A stretch of DNA of 64,000 bases. Source: Siccirubricoccus sp. G192. Lineage in GTDB: Bacteria; Pseudomonadota; Alphaproteobacteria; Acetobacterales; Acetobacteraceae. Within the stretch, counting starts at the first letter, position 1. Each line of letters begins with the position of its first letter. Below the pieces are notes generated by a model. The model was not told the origin of the DNA and did not search any database. It saw only the letters and a list, made by a program, of their open reading frames with translations. A program made the translations under genes and the position numbers. The DNA lies in the NCBI RefSeq assembly GCF_019084075.1, contig NZ_JAHREN010000001.1, forward strand, positions 4,676,501-4,740,500, read 5' to 3'. Shown in pieces: positions 11,103 to 22,915 of this stretch.

Positions 11103-12933
11103 TTATGTCGCCTGGTCGGCGCCCTGATCGGCCTCGCCGCTGCGAAGGAACAGCAAGGCCTCCGTCAGCCGGCGCAGGCGCTGCTCCGCGGCCGGGTCGT
11201 TCGTCGCAACCAGCATCCTCTGGGCCTCGGCCCGGTCCTCGATCAGTTCCGCCTCGCCACGCAGCAGCCCGAAGAAGTGCCACCAGCCGTCCAGCGCCTC
11301 CTTCGGCTGCGCCTCGGGATGCGCCGCCGCGGCGAGCCCCGCGCCGCGGGTCGCCCAGGCCACGGCATCCCCGAGTCCGGAGCTTGCGAGTTGGTCCATC
11401 AAACCCGTGAAGTCAAGCACATCGGCGTCAGCAAGCCACGCCAGCAGCGCGCCCCTGAGTCGCGAGCAGTCCCCTTCCGGCAGGTCGAGCCCGGCGAGGG
11501 ACTCCTCCACCTCCGCCAGGATGGCGGGGTGGCGGATCAGGATCGCCAGCAGGTTGCGAGCGCGTTCCAGTCGGATCGCTGGCGGATCAACCGGCACCCG
11601 TTGCACCCGGAGCACGGGGGCGGGCCGCCCGATGCCGCCCCCGCCGGGCCGCCAGGGGGCGCCACCCGGGGGGCCGGGCCGGCGGCTGGCGGCAAAGAAC
11701 CGTTCCAGCAGCACCCGGCGGTATTCACCGGCCAGCGCCCGGTCCGGGATGGCACGGGCCGCCGCCTCCAGGCGACCGCGCAGCCCGGCCCGGCCCTCCG
11801 GGGTGGCCGCACTCCCTTCCGCCAGCAGGCCATAGAGCGCCTCGGAGAGCGGGCGGGCGGCCTCCAGCACGGATTGGAAGGCACGCGGGCCGCCTTTGGC
11901 CACCATGGTATCCGGGTCCTCACCCCCGGGCAGCGAGGCCAGGCGCAGGCTGCGTTCCGGCGCCAGCAGCGGCAGGGCGAGTTCGGCGGCCCGCGCGGCG
12001 GCCCGGGCGCCGGCCGCATCGCCATCGAAACACAGCACCGGCTCGGGCGAGAGCTGCCAGAGCGCGCCCATCTGCTCGGCGGTCAGCGCCGTGCCGAGCG
12101 GCGCCACCGCGCCGCCGAAGCCGGCCTGGTGCAGGGCGATGACATCCATATAGCCCTCCACCACCACCAGCCTAGCGCCGCGGAAGGTGGCCTCGCGCGC
12201 GAGATCGAGGCCATAGAGGCCGCGCCGCTTCTGGAACAGCGCGGTTTCCGGCCCGTTCACGTATTTCGGCTGGCCATCGCCGAGCAGCCTCCCGCCGAAG
12301 CTGATGGTACGGCCGCGGCGGTCACGGATCGGGAACATCACCCGGTTGAAGAAGAAGTCGGAGAATCCCCCCTCCTCCCGCGGCCGCACCAGCCCGGCCT
12401 CGGCCAGTTGCGCCGGCTCGATCCCCTCGGCGCGGAGGTCGGCGGCCAACGCCCCCCCTTCCCTCCCCGGACCAGCCCAGGCCGAAACGGGCGATGGTCT
12501 CGTCGGTGAGGCCGCGACGGCGGAGATAGTCCAGCGCCGGCCGCCCCTCCGGCAGATGCAGGCGGCGGCGGAAGGCGGCCTCGGCGGCGGCGAGCACGCC
12601 ATGCAGGTCGCGGGCGCGCTGCTCGCGAGCGCGGGCCTCGGGGGTGGGTTTCGGCACCTCCAGCCCGGCCTCGCCGGCCAGGCGCTCCACCGCCTCGGGG
12701 AAGGAGGCGCCCTCGGCCCGCATCAGGAAGGTGATGGCATCCCCATGCGCGCCGCAGCCGAAGCAGTGGAAATGGTCGTCATAGACATAGAAGCTCGGCG
12801 TCTTCTCGTTGTGGAAGGGGCAGCAGCCCTTCCATTGCCGGCCGTTGCGGACGAGCTTCGCGCGCCGCCCGATCAGCGAGGGCAGCGGCGTGCGGGCGCG
12901 AAGCTCATCGAGGAAGGCGGGAGGGAGGGCCAT
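11103..12933 (-). CDS. dnaG: DNA primase DnaG (reading frame broken by one extra base)
   Basis: The primase makes RNA primers for replication. The N-terminal part has the CHC2 zinc finger (CCPFHNEKTPSFYV then FHCFGCGAHGD). After the break come the TOPRIM motifs VVVEGYMDVIALHQAG and VLCFDGDAAGA and a helicase-binding C-terminal region. The frame shifts at a 7-C run (12452-12458): dropping one base gives an uninterrupted SGEGRGALAADL. With that correction the protein is about 609 residues, normal for DnaG. The gene is essential, so an assembly error is more likely than a real mutation. Start chosen: ATG at 12933 (MALPPAFLDELR). Confidence 0.9.
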
Positions 12934-12993
12934 CGGCGCCGCTACTGTAAGGACCTCGGCGGCCTGGGCACCAGCCGGCTTGTATCCTGCCGG

Positions 12994-13031
12994 CCGGTTC
13001 ACGCCCTCCGGCTGCGCCTCCGGACGACCGG
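12994..13031 (-). repeat. Short dispersed repeat, family A, copy 3 (inverted)
   Basis: Read on the minus strand this is CCGGTCGTCCGGAGGCG to GGCGTGAACCGG, matching the two copies at 1908-1999. It sits between the yqeY stop and the dnaG start. Confidence 0.7.
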
Positions 13032-13036
13032 ACGGC

Positions 13037-13503
13037 TCAGCCCCCCCCAGCGCCGCCTTCACCAGCGGCCCGGCGCGGGACAGGTCCATGGTCGCCGCGT
13101 GCTTCGCCCGCAGTACCGCCATGACCTTGCCCATGTCCTTGACGCTGGTGGCGCCGGCCTCGGCCACCGCCTCGCGCACCGCCGCCTCCATCGCCGCCGG
13201 GTCCATCTGCTGCGGCAGGAAGCCCTCGATCACCGCGATCTCGGCCTCCTCCTTCGCCGCCAATTCGGGGCGGTTGCCCTGGCGGTAGAGTTCCACGCTC
13301 TCGCGCCGGCTCTTCACCATGCTCCGCAGCATGGCGGTGATCTGCTCCTCCGGCACCTGCTCCACGCCGGAGGGGCGGGCGGCGATGTCCACTTCCTTCA
13401 GCCGGGCCAGGATCATGCGGATGGTGGAGGTCCGCGCCGCATCCCTGGCGAGCATCGCGGCCTTCATCGCCGCGGTGAAGCGGCTGCGCAGGCTCTCGGC
13501 CAT
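13037..13503 (-). CDS. yqeY: GatB/YqeY domain protein
   Basis: This protein of about 154 residues (MAESLRSRFTAAMKAAMLAR ... VKDMGKVMAVLRAKHAATMD) is a full-length YqeY. The fold resembles the tRNA-binding tail of the GatB amidotransferase subunit; the role is unproven. It conventionally precedes dnaG-rpoD. As given, the frame runs without a stop into dnaG, because an 8-G run (13041-13048) skips a TGA. Either 6 or 9 G would end the protein at LGG or LGGG followed by TGA at 13037-13039. I take the apparent YqeY-DnaG fusion as an indel artefact. Confidence 0.85.
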
Positions 13504-13574
13504 GGCGGAACTCCTCTGTTGCTATCGGGGCTGGTGGCGGGGCTGTAGCATGGGCGCCGGCGGGCCGGGAGGCT

Positions 13575-13629
13575 TGGGAAAGAATTTCCCAGATGTTCGG
13601 TTTGCATTGAACTGGGAAGTCTTTTCCCA
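13575..13629. promoter_or_regulatory. Two TGGGAA palindromes in the yqeY-carA divergent promoter
   Basis: TGGGAAA-GAA-TTTCCCA (13575-13591) and TGGGAA-GTCTT-TTCCCA (13613-13629) have centres about 38 bp apart. They lie between the divergent yqeY and HTH/carA starts. Paired dyads of the same half-site are the layout of a dimer-bound operator. No regulator is proven; the HTH domain encoded just downstream is the obvious candidate. Confidence 0.6.
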
Positions 13630-13641
13630 CATAACCCCGTC

Positions 13642-13848
13642 ATGCGGACGGTCGAAGACATCATCACCCTGCTTGGTGGCCCGGAGGCCGCCGCCGCACG
13701 TTGCGGCATCGGCACCGAGGCCGTGCGGAAATGGCGGCAGGCACGGGCCATCCCGGCCAGGCACTGGCCCGCCATCCTAGAGGCCACGACCCTTTCCCTG
13801 GCCGACCTCGCCACCCCCGCCGCCGGTGCCCCCGCTACGGAGACCCCC
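13642..13848 (+). CDS. Small Cro/YdaS-like helix-turn-helix domain, in frame with carA
   Basis: These 69 codons start MRTVEDIITLLGGPEAAAAR. The stretch GPEAAAARCGIGTEAVRKWR, followed by ARAIPARHWPAILEAT, reads as a Cro/YdaS-type helix-turn-helix. There is no stop before the carA ATG at 13849, and the frame is the same as the first codons of carA. Once the G-run error at 13885-13890 is corrected the product would be an HTH-CarA fusion, with an internal start for plain CarA. I annotate the segment separately to show the domain boundary. It may be a DNA-binding module that ties carA expression to its own product. Confidence 0.6.
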
Positions 13849-15055
13849 ATGCCGAGCCCCATTTCCGCCCAAGACCAGGCCCCCGGGGGGCGCCGCGCCC
13901 GATGGCGCGACCGCCGCGCTCGTTCTGGCCGATGGCACGGTCTTCTGGGGCCGCGGCTTCGGGGCGCATACCCCGGGTGGCTCCGGCAGCGTGGGCGAGG
14001 TCTGCTTCAATACCGGCATGACCGGCTACCAGGAGACGCTGACCGACCCCTCCTATGCCGGGCAGATCATCACCTTCACCTTCCCGCATATCGGCATCGT
14101 CGGAGCCAACCCGGAGGATATCGAGGCCATCACCCCCGCCGCCCGCGGGTTGGTGGTGAAGCAGGACCTGACCGAGCCGGCCAATTGGCGCGCCACGAGG
14201 CACCTGGATGACTGGCTGAAATCGCATGGCGTGCCCGGCATCGCCGGCATCGATACCCGTGCGCTCACCATCCGCATCCGCGACGGCGGCGCGCCGAATG
14301 GCGTGCTCTGCTTCCCTGCGGATGGCCGCTTCGACCTTGCGGCGCTGCAAGCCCAGGCGGCGGGCTGGCCGGGGCTGGAGGGGATGGATCTGGCGAAGGA
14401 AGTCTCCTGCCGCCAGTCCTATGGTTGGGACGAGACGGAATGGGCCTGGCCGGATGGTTTCGGCCGCCAGGCGGCGCCGAAGCACAAGGTCGTGGCGGTG
14501 GATTACGGCGCCAAGCGCAACATCCTCCGCTGCCTCGCCGCCGCCGGCTGCGACGTAACGGTGGTGCCCGCCACCGCAACGGCCGAGGAAATCCTGCGGC
14601 ACAAGCCGGATGGGGTGTTCCTCTCGAACGGCCCCGGCGACCCGGCAGCGACGGGCGAATACGCCGTGCCTGTGATTCGCGAGGTGCTGGAGCAGAGGGT
14701 GCCGGTCTTCGGCATCTGCCTCGGCCACCAATTGCTGGGCCTGGCGCTGGGCGCCTCCACCTACAAGCTGGATCGCGGTCATCGCGGCGCCAACCAGCCG
14801 GTGAAGGACTTGGCCACCGGCAAGGTGGAGATCACGAGCCAGAACCACGGCTTCGCGGTGGATGAGAAGACTCTGCCCGCCTCCGTGCAGGTCACGCATG
14901 TCTCGCTCTTCGACGGCTCGAATGAAGGGCTGGCCTGCACCGACCGCCCGGCCTTTTCCGTGCAGTACCACCCGGAAGCCTCGCCCGGCCCGACCGACAG
15001 CCACCACCTGTTCCACCGCTTCGTCGCAATGATCGAGAAGGAGAAGGCGGCATGA
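13849..15055 (+). CDS. carA: Carbamoyl-phosphate synthase small (glutaminase) subunit, one-base frameshift near the start
   Basis: CarA releases ammonia from glutamine and passes it to CarB, for arginine and pyrimidine synthesis. The N-terminal CPSase domain (ALVLADGTVFWGRGFGA, GEVCFNTGMTGYQETLTDPS) is followed by a class I glutaminase with the nucleophile Cys in VFGICLGHQLLGLALG and the His/Glu pair in QYHPEASPGPTDS. The internal ATG at 13849 has GGAGA upstream. A 6-G run (13885-13890) puts the first 14 codons out of frame; with five G the sequence reads MPSPISAQDQAPGGAAPDGA and onward. The stop overlaps the next gene (ATGA). Essential for de novo pyrimidines, so an assembly error is likely. 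Confidence 0.92.
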
Positions 15056-15819
15056 CCGCGCTGTTCGACCTCGCCGGCCGCGTCGCCCTGGTGACGGGCG
15101 GCAATGGCGGCATCGGCCTCGGCCTGGCGCGCGGCCTGGCCCGCTGCGGCGCCAGCGTGATGGTGGCCGGGCGTAATGCGGAGAAGAACGCGGCCGCCGT
15201 GGCCGAACTCGCCGCGCTGGGCGTGGCGGCGGAGGCGGTGGCGGCGGATGTCACGGAACCCGATTCCATCGCCGCCATGGTCGCGGCAACGGTGGCGCGG
15301 TTCGGCCGGCTGGACATCCTGGTGAACAATGCCGGGATCAACATCCGCAAGCGCCCGGAGGAATACACCCTGGCCGAATGGCAGAGCGTGATCGCCACCA
15401 ATCTCACCAGCGCCATGCTGGCGAGCCAGGCGGCGTATCCGCATCTGAAGGCGTCAGGGCATGGGCGGATCATCAACAACGGCTCGATGCTCTCGATCTT
15501 CGGCCTGCCCTTCACGGCGGCCTATGGCGCCAGCAAGGGCGGCGTGGTGCAGTTGACGAAATCCCTCGCCGTGGCCTGGGCGCGGGACGGCATTACGGTG
15601 AATGTCATCCTGCCCGGCTGGATCGACACCGACCTGACGAAGCGCGCGCGCGAGCAGGTGGAGACGCTCAATGCCAACGTGCTGGCGCGCACGCCCACGG
15701 GCCGCTGGGGCGACCCACGCGACTTCGAGGGCATCGCCGGTTTCCTGGCGAGCGACACGGCGGGGTTCATCACCGGCACGGCCATTCCCGTGGATGGCGG
15801 GTTCTCGGTGCACGGTTAA
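15052..15819 (+). CDS. Short-chain dehydrogenase/reductase
   Basis: This 255-residue classical SDR has the NAD(P) motif VTGGNGGIGLGLARGL, the structural LVNNAGI, the catalytic Ser in INNGSMLSIFG, and Tyr-Lys in YGASKGG. The C-terminal GTAIPVDGG is the usual end. It may reduce 3-oxoacyl or sugar-type substrates; the specific substrate is unknown. The ATG overlaps the carA stop (ATGA), so it is co-translated with carA although unrelated to pyrimidine synthesis. Confidence 0.88.
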   Translation: MTALFDLAGRVALVTGGNGGIGLGLARGLARCGASVMVAGRNAEKNAAAVAELAALGVAAEAVAADVTEPDSIAAMVAATVARFGRLDILVNNAGINIRKRPEEYTLAEWQSVIATNLTSAMLASQAAYPHLKASGHGRIINNGSMLSIFGLPFTAAYGASKGGVVQLTKSLAVAWARDGITVNVILPGWIDTDLTKRAREQVETLNANVLARTPTGRWGDPRDFEGIAGFLASDTAGFITGTAIPVDGGFSVHG

Positions 15820-15823
15820 GCAG

Positions 15824-16390
15824 ATGAAGGTCGCACAGCCATCGGAGGCTGATCCTACCGACACTGGTGACGACGACTTCTTCAAGCTCTCTAGTTATCT
15901 TGAGAACATTATCGAGCTTGCCTTCGTCGGTGATCTCTTACGCCTGCTGTGGGTACAGGGGGTCCGCGATGTCGAGGTCTTACGGTCCAATGTCGATGCT
16001 TGGGGGTATGACCTTGTGCTCGCGCGAGGCAGTGGGCTTCGGCATATCCAACTTAAGTCCAGCAAGCAGAACTCAGCCACTCGTCATGTGCCGGTCAACG
16101 CTAAGTTGCAGGACAAGGTAGGAGGATGCGTTGTCTGGATCCAATATGACCCTGAGACTTTGAAGCTCGGTCCATTCCTCTGGTATGGCGCTCCGCTAGG
16201 CGATCTGCCCCCCGCCATCCAGAAACTCAAGCCCGCTAAACGCACTACGGCAAATGCTTTCGGAATAAAGCCAATTCGTCCCAATACATATTTATTGCCG
16301 AAATCAGAGTGTCTGTGTCTCTCAGACATGACTGCACTCGCTGCGAAGCTTCTTGGTACGTCTGCGTCAGTCCCATACCGCACAGCCTAA
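15824..16390 (+). CDS. PD-(D/E)XK-like hypothetical protein in low-GC insert
   Basis: This 188-residue protein is unlike its neighbours in base and codon use (many TTA, AGC, GTA, AAT codons). After an acidic N terminus, residues about 35-75 hold WGYDLVLARGSGLRHIQLKS. The spaced Asp and the IQLK strand resemble a PD-(D/E)XK nuclease core with Gln in place of the second acid. Such domains occur in restriction-like and repair proteins. It begins four bases after the SDR stop and ends before a LysE-family gene, so it looks like horizontally acquired cargo dropped into the car operon region. No partner methylase or antitoxin is present. Confidence 0.55.
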   Translation: MKVAQPSEADPTDTGDDDFFKLSSYLENIIELAFVGDLLRLLWVQGVRDVEVLRSNVDAWGYDLVLARGSGLRHIQLKSSKQNSATRHVPVNAKLQDKVGGCVVWIQYDPETLKLGPFLWYGAPLGDLPPAIQKLKPAKRTTANAFGIKPIRPNTYLLPKSECLCLSDMTALAAKLLGTSASVPYRTA

Positions 16391-16397
16391 TGACGTC

Positions 16398-17030
16398 ATG
16401 CCCGACCTCGCCACCCTGCTGACCTTCGCCGCGCTCTCGCTCGGCCTGGCGCTGACGCCGGGGCCGAACATGCTCTACCTCGTCTCGCGCTCGCTGGCGC
16501 AGGGCACGGGTGCCGGCATGGTCTCGCTCATCGGCTGCCAGAGCGGTTCGCTGGCGATCATGCTCTGCGCCGCGGCCGGCATCACCGCGGCGCTGCTGGC
16601 GGTGCCCTATGCCTGGGATGTGCTGCGGCTCGGCGGCGCTGCCTATCTGCTGTTCCTGGCCTGGCAATGCCTGCGCCCCGGCGGCCAGCCGCTCTTTGCG
16701 CCGCGGCCGATGCCGCGAGAGCCGGCAGCGCGGCTGCTTGGCGTCGGCTTCGCCACCGCGGCGCTGAACCCCAAGGTGGCGCTCTTCTACATGGCGGTGC
16801 TGCCGCCCTTCCTCGACCCGGAGCGTGGCAGCCTGTTCCTCCAGGGCACAACGCTTGGCCTGGTGCAGATCGCGGTCTGCACGGCGAGCGATGCGGTGCT
16901 GGTCTGGGGCGCCGCCGGCACCGCCCGCTTCCTCGGCACGCGCCCCGCCTGGATGGCGGCGCAGCGCTGGGTGCTGGGCGGCGCGCTGGGGCTGCTGGCG
17001 GTGAAGCTGGCCGGCGAAGGCCGTGGCTGA
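16398..17030 (+). CDS. LysE/RhtB-family amino-acid exporter
   Basis: This 210-residue inner-membrane protein starts MPDLATLLTFAALSLGLALT followed by PGPNMLYLVSRSLAQG, the LysE-family N-terminal signature. About six hydrophobic helices follow, with the second conserved patch GVGFATAALNPKVALFYMAV. The family exports amino acids or their analogues; the substrate is not predictable. The ATG at 16398 is chosen because it starts precisely at the family motif. It overlaps the next small membrane protein if the GTG at 17023 is used. Confidence 0.87.
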   Translation: MPDLATLLTFAALSLGLALTPGPNMLYLVSRSLAQGTGAGMVSLIGCQSGSLAIMLCAAAGITAALLAVPYAWDVLRLGGAAYLLFLAWQCLRPGGQPLFAPRPMPREPAARLLGVGFATAALNPKVALFYMAVLPPFLDPERGSLFLQGTTLGLVQIAVCTASDAVLVWGAAGTARFLGTRPAWMAAQRWVLGGALGLLAVKLAGEGRG

Positions 17031-17304
17031 GATGGGCGGCTTGCCATTGCCTGCGCTTGGCCTGTTTGCGCTCGCCTATTCGGGGCTGGTGCTCTTCGCG
17101 CTGGCGCATGCGCTGAAGCGGGCCTATCCGCCGCGGCGCGCCGCCTGGAGCGCCTTCGGCCTTTCCGCCGCGGTGCATGGCGGCACGGTCTTCCTGGCGG
17201 AGCCGGAGCGCTGGGTGCCGCTGACCCTGTTCTGGCTGGTGCCGCATCTGCTGATCCTGCCGCTGCTGCTGCTCGCCGCCCGACGGCAGGCAGGTGGGCA
17301 ATGA
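17023..17304 (+). CDS. Small membrane protein (93 aa)
   Basis: This protein has three probable membrane segments (LGLFALAYSGLVLFALAHAL, AAWSAFGLSAAVHGGTVFLA and LTLFWLVPHLLILPLLLLAA). It is unrecognised. The start is either GTG 17023 (after GAAGG) or ATG 17032. Its stop overlaps the next membrane protein (ATGA), so the two are translated together and may form a complex. Confidence 0.55.
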   Translation: MAEMGGLPLPALGLFALAYSGLVLFALAHALKRAYPPRRAAWSAFGLSAAVHGGTVFLAEPERWVPLTLFWLVPHLLILPLLLLAARRQAGGQ

Positions 17305-17597
17305 GCGATATCTCGCTCGACTTCACCGAGTTGTTCCTTGGCGCCGGCATTGCGCTGGCGGTGGCGTTGCTGGGCACGCCGCTGCTCTGGCGCATGGCGG
17401 TGCCGCTGGTGCGCCGCCGGCGGGCACTGCTGGCGAATCTTGCCTGCCTCGGCCTCGCCGGGCTGATCGCCCTGCCCTTCTCGCTGCAACCGACGCTGGA
17501 GGAAGCGGCGATCTTCGCACTGCTTTTCTCCGCCACCATGCAGGGGATTCTCCTGCTCGTTCTCCTTATCGCCGTCCCGAAACGCCCTGGCGCCTGA
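17301..17597 (+). CDS. Small membrane protein (98 aa)
   Basis: This protein has three hydrophobic stretches around LFLGAGIALAVALLGTPLLW, LLANLACLGLAGLIALPFSL and AAIFALLFSATMQGILLLVL, with a short basic loop RRRRALL between the first two. It is coupled to the previous gene by ATGA overlap and ends 13 bp before carB. No family recognised. Confidence 0.55.
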   Translation: MSDISLDFTELFLGAGIALAVALLGTPLLWRMAVPLVRRRRALLANLACLGLAGLIALPFSLQPTLEEAAIFALLFSATMQGILLLVLLIAVPKRPGA

Positions 17598-17610
17598 CCG
17601 GAATCCCATC

Positions 17611-20856
<3,246 letters not shown>

Positions 20857-20976
20857 TGGGGGCGGGGGAGCGGCGCGGAACCGCCCTCCCGCCGCCCGTG
20901 TTTCTCCTCGCCATCAAGGCTCCGATGCAACCGCCAGCCGGCCGCTGGCGGGGAAGGTTCGAAGGAAGGGCTTGCC

Positions 20977-21450
20977 GTGCAGAAGTTCCCCATGACCGCG
21001 GAAGGTCTGGCGAAGCTTGAGGAGGAGCTGAAGCAGCTTAAGGCGGAGGAGCGCCCGGCGGTGATCCGCGCGATCGCCGAGGCCCGCGCCCATGGCGATC
21101 TTTCCGAGAATGCCGAATACCACGCGGCGCGGGAGCGCCAGTCCTTCGTCGAGGGCCGCATCGCCGAGCTGGAGACGGTCATCCCGGCCGTCGAGGTGAT
21201 CGATGTCTCCAAGCTCTCCGGGGACCAGGTGAAATTCGGCGCCCGCGTGACCGTCCTCGACGAGGAAACCGAGGAGCAGAAGACCTACCGCATCGTCGGC
21301 GCGCATGAGGCCGACATGAAGGTGGGGTCCATCTCCATCTCCTCGCCGCTCGCCAAGGCGCTGATCGGCAAGAAGGTGGGCGACAGCGTCGAGGTGCCGG
21401 CGCCCGGCGGCGCCCGCGCCTATGAGATCACCGGCGTCCAGTTCCGCTAG
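20977..21450 (+). CDS. greA: Transcription elongation factor GreA
   Basis: This 157-residue protein rescues backtracked RNA polymerase by stimulating transcript cleavage. The N-terminal coiled coil (FPMTAEGLAKLEEELKQLKA, with the tip acidic pair in HGDLSENAEYHAARE) is followed by the globular FKBP-like domain (SPLAKALIGKKVGDSVEVPA). A GTG start at 20977 follows GGAAGG. The 120 bp after carB shows no other gene. Confidence 0.96.
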   Translation: MQKFPMTAEGLAKLEEELKQLKAEERPAVIRAIAEARAHGDLSENAEYHAARERQSFVEGRIAELETVIPAVEVIDVSKLSGDQVKFGARVTVLDEETEEQKTYRIVGAHEADMKVGSISISSPLAKALIGKKVGDSVEVPAPGGARAYEITGVQFR

Positions 21451-21463
21451 CCGAAGATTTGGC

Positions 21464-22714
21464 ATGACGCCCCTGCGTGGCCTGGCCGCGGCGCCGGAAC
21501 CCCCGGTGCCCTCCGCCGTCACCCTGGCGGATGTGCGGGCGGCGGCGGCGCGCATCCAGGGCGCCGTGCTGCGGACCCCGACCCTGCCCGCGGATGCCGT
21601 CTCCCGCGCCACCGGGGCCCGGGTCTTCCTGAAGCTCGACAATCTCCAGGCCACCGGCGCCTTCAAGGAACGCGGCGCCGCCAACCGCATCGCCCTGCTC
21701 TCGCCGCGGGAGCGGGCGGCCGGCGTCATCGCCATGTCGGCCGGCAACCATGCCCAGGCGGTGGCGCGCCACGCCGCGCTGGCCGGTATCGCCGCTACCA
21801 TCGTCATGCCGAAATTCACCCCGGCAACCAAGGTGGTCCGCACCGAGGGCTGGGGCGCCTGCGTGGTGCTGCATGGCGAGACCCTGGCCGAGGCCGCCGC
21901 GCATGCGCATGAACTCGCGCTTCGCGACGGACTCACCTTCATCCACCCCTATGACGACCCCGCGGTGATCGCCGGCCAGGGCACCCTGGCGCTGGAGATG
22001 CTGGAGGACGCGCCCGGCATCGAGGCGCTGATCCTGCCGGTGGGCGGCGGCGGCATGCTGGCCGGCTGCGCCGCCGCGGCGCGGGAGCTGCGCCCCGCCA
22101 TGCCGATCTTCGGCGTGGAGGTGGAGGGCTATCCGGCCATGGCGCAGCGCCTGGCCGGCCAGCCCGTCGTGGTCGGCGGCCCCACCATCGCAGAGGGCAT
22201 CGCCGTGCGCGATGTGGGGGAGGCGCCGCTGGCGCTGATCCGCCGCCTCGGCCTGGAGGTGCTGGTGGTGCCGGAACGCGCGGTGGAACAGGCCATCGCC
22301 CTGCTGGCTGAGGGCGCCAAGGTGGTGGCGGAGGGGGCCGGCGCGGCCGGGGTCGCGGCCCTGCTCGCCTTCCCCGAACGCTTCGCCGGCAATGCCGTGG
22401 GCACCGTGGTCTGCGGCGGCAATATCGATGCCCGCATCCTGGCCAATGTGCTGCTGCGCAACCTGCTGCGGGACGGCCGCATCCTGCGCCTGCACCTCGA
22501 TATCCCGGACCGGCCCGGGGTGCTGGCGGATATCGCCATGCGGGTCGCCGCGGCCGGCGGCAATGTCATCGAGGTCAGCCACCAGCGCCTCTTCGCCGCC
22601 CCCTCGGTGCAGAGCGCCGAGCTGGAGCTGATGATCGAGGTGCGGGACACGGCCCAGGGCAATGCCATCGTCGCCGCGCTGGAGGCGGCGCAATATGCGG
22701 TGCGGCGGGGGTAG
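21464..22714 (+). CDS. ilvA: Threonine ammonia-lyase with C-terminal ACT domain
   Basis: This 416-residue PLP enzyme converts threonine to 2-oxobutyrate, for isoleucine synthesis or threonine catabolism. The PLP lysine lies in FLKLDNLQATGAFKERGAAN, the phosphate-binding glycine loop in LPVGGGGMLAGCAAAAREL, and the C-terminal 75 residues (HLDIPDRPGVLADIAMRVAA) form one ACT domain. One ACT and this length fit the shorter TdcB-like class with allosteric control better than the two-domain E. coli IlvA. The ATG at 21464 lies just after greA. Confidence 0.92.
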   Translation: MTPLRGLAAAPEPPVPSAVTLADVRAAAARIQGAVLRTPTLPADAVSRATGARVFLKLDNLQATGAFKERGAANRIALLSPRERAAGVIAMSAGNHAQAVARHAALAGIAATIVMPKFTPATKVVRTEGWGACVVLHGETLAEAAAHAHELALRDGLTFIHPYDDPAVIAGQGTLALEMLEDAPGIEALILPVGGGGMLAGCAAAARELRPAMPIFGVEVEGYPAMAQRLAGQPVVVGGPTIAEGIAVRDVGEAPLALIRRLGLEVLVVPERAVEQAIALLAEGAKVVAEGAGAAGVAALLAFPERFAGNAVGTVVCGGNIDARILANVLLRNLLRDGRILRLHLDIPDRPGVLADIAMRVAAAGGNVIEVSHQRLFAAPSVQSAELELMIEVRDTAQGNAIVAALEAAQYAVRRG

Positions 22715-22754
22715 CCCCGCCCTGCCCTGCCATGAAGCGCGGAAGCGGTTCCGG

Positions 22755-22860
22755 CTAGAGCAGATCGCTGCAGGGCGGAACCGCCCGGAGGCGTGAATCT
22801 GCTCTACAAACAACAGGCTACAGCGGCGTGCCGAACCATCAATTCGGCACGCCGCTGTAG
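22755..22860. repeat. Two intergenic hairpins between convergent genes
   Basis: The first, TAGAGCAGAT ... ATCTGCTCTA (10-bp arms, 22756-22765 and 22797-22806), encloses a smaller GGGCG/CGCCC stem and ends CGGAGGCGTGAATC, like repeat family B. The second has 18-bp perfect arms, CTACAGCGGCGTGCCGAA (22818-22835) and its complement (22843-22860), with a 7-nt loop. They lie between ilvA and the transglycosylase gene and may act as bidirectional terminators. Confidence 0.75.
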
Positions 22861-22915
22861 GAATCAGGCCCGAAGGCCCGGGAAACCTGCCTGCCAGCGG
22901 CTCTCGCCGCGGGTG

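Noticed and set aside
8584..11127. 847-codon antisense frame over rpoD
   Set aside because: Leu/His/Ala-rich mirror of rpoD codons; rpoD itself is certain.
12322..13503. A YqeY-DnaG fusion protein read from a single open frame
   Set aside because: The join depends on an 8-G run that hides a TGA; 6 or 9 G gives a normal YqeY end, and other runs in this window show the same kind of error.
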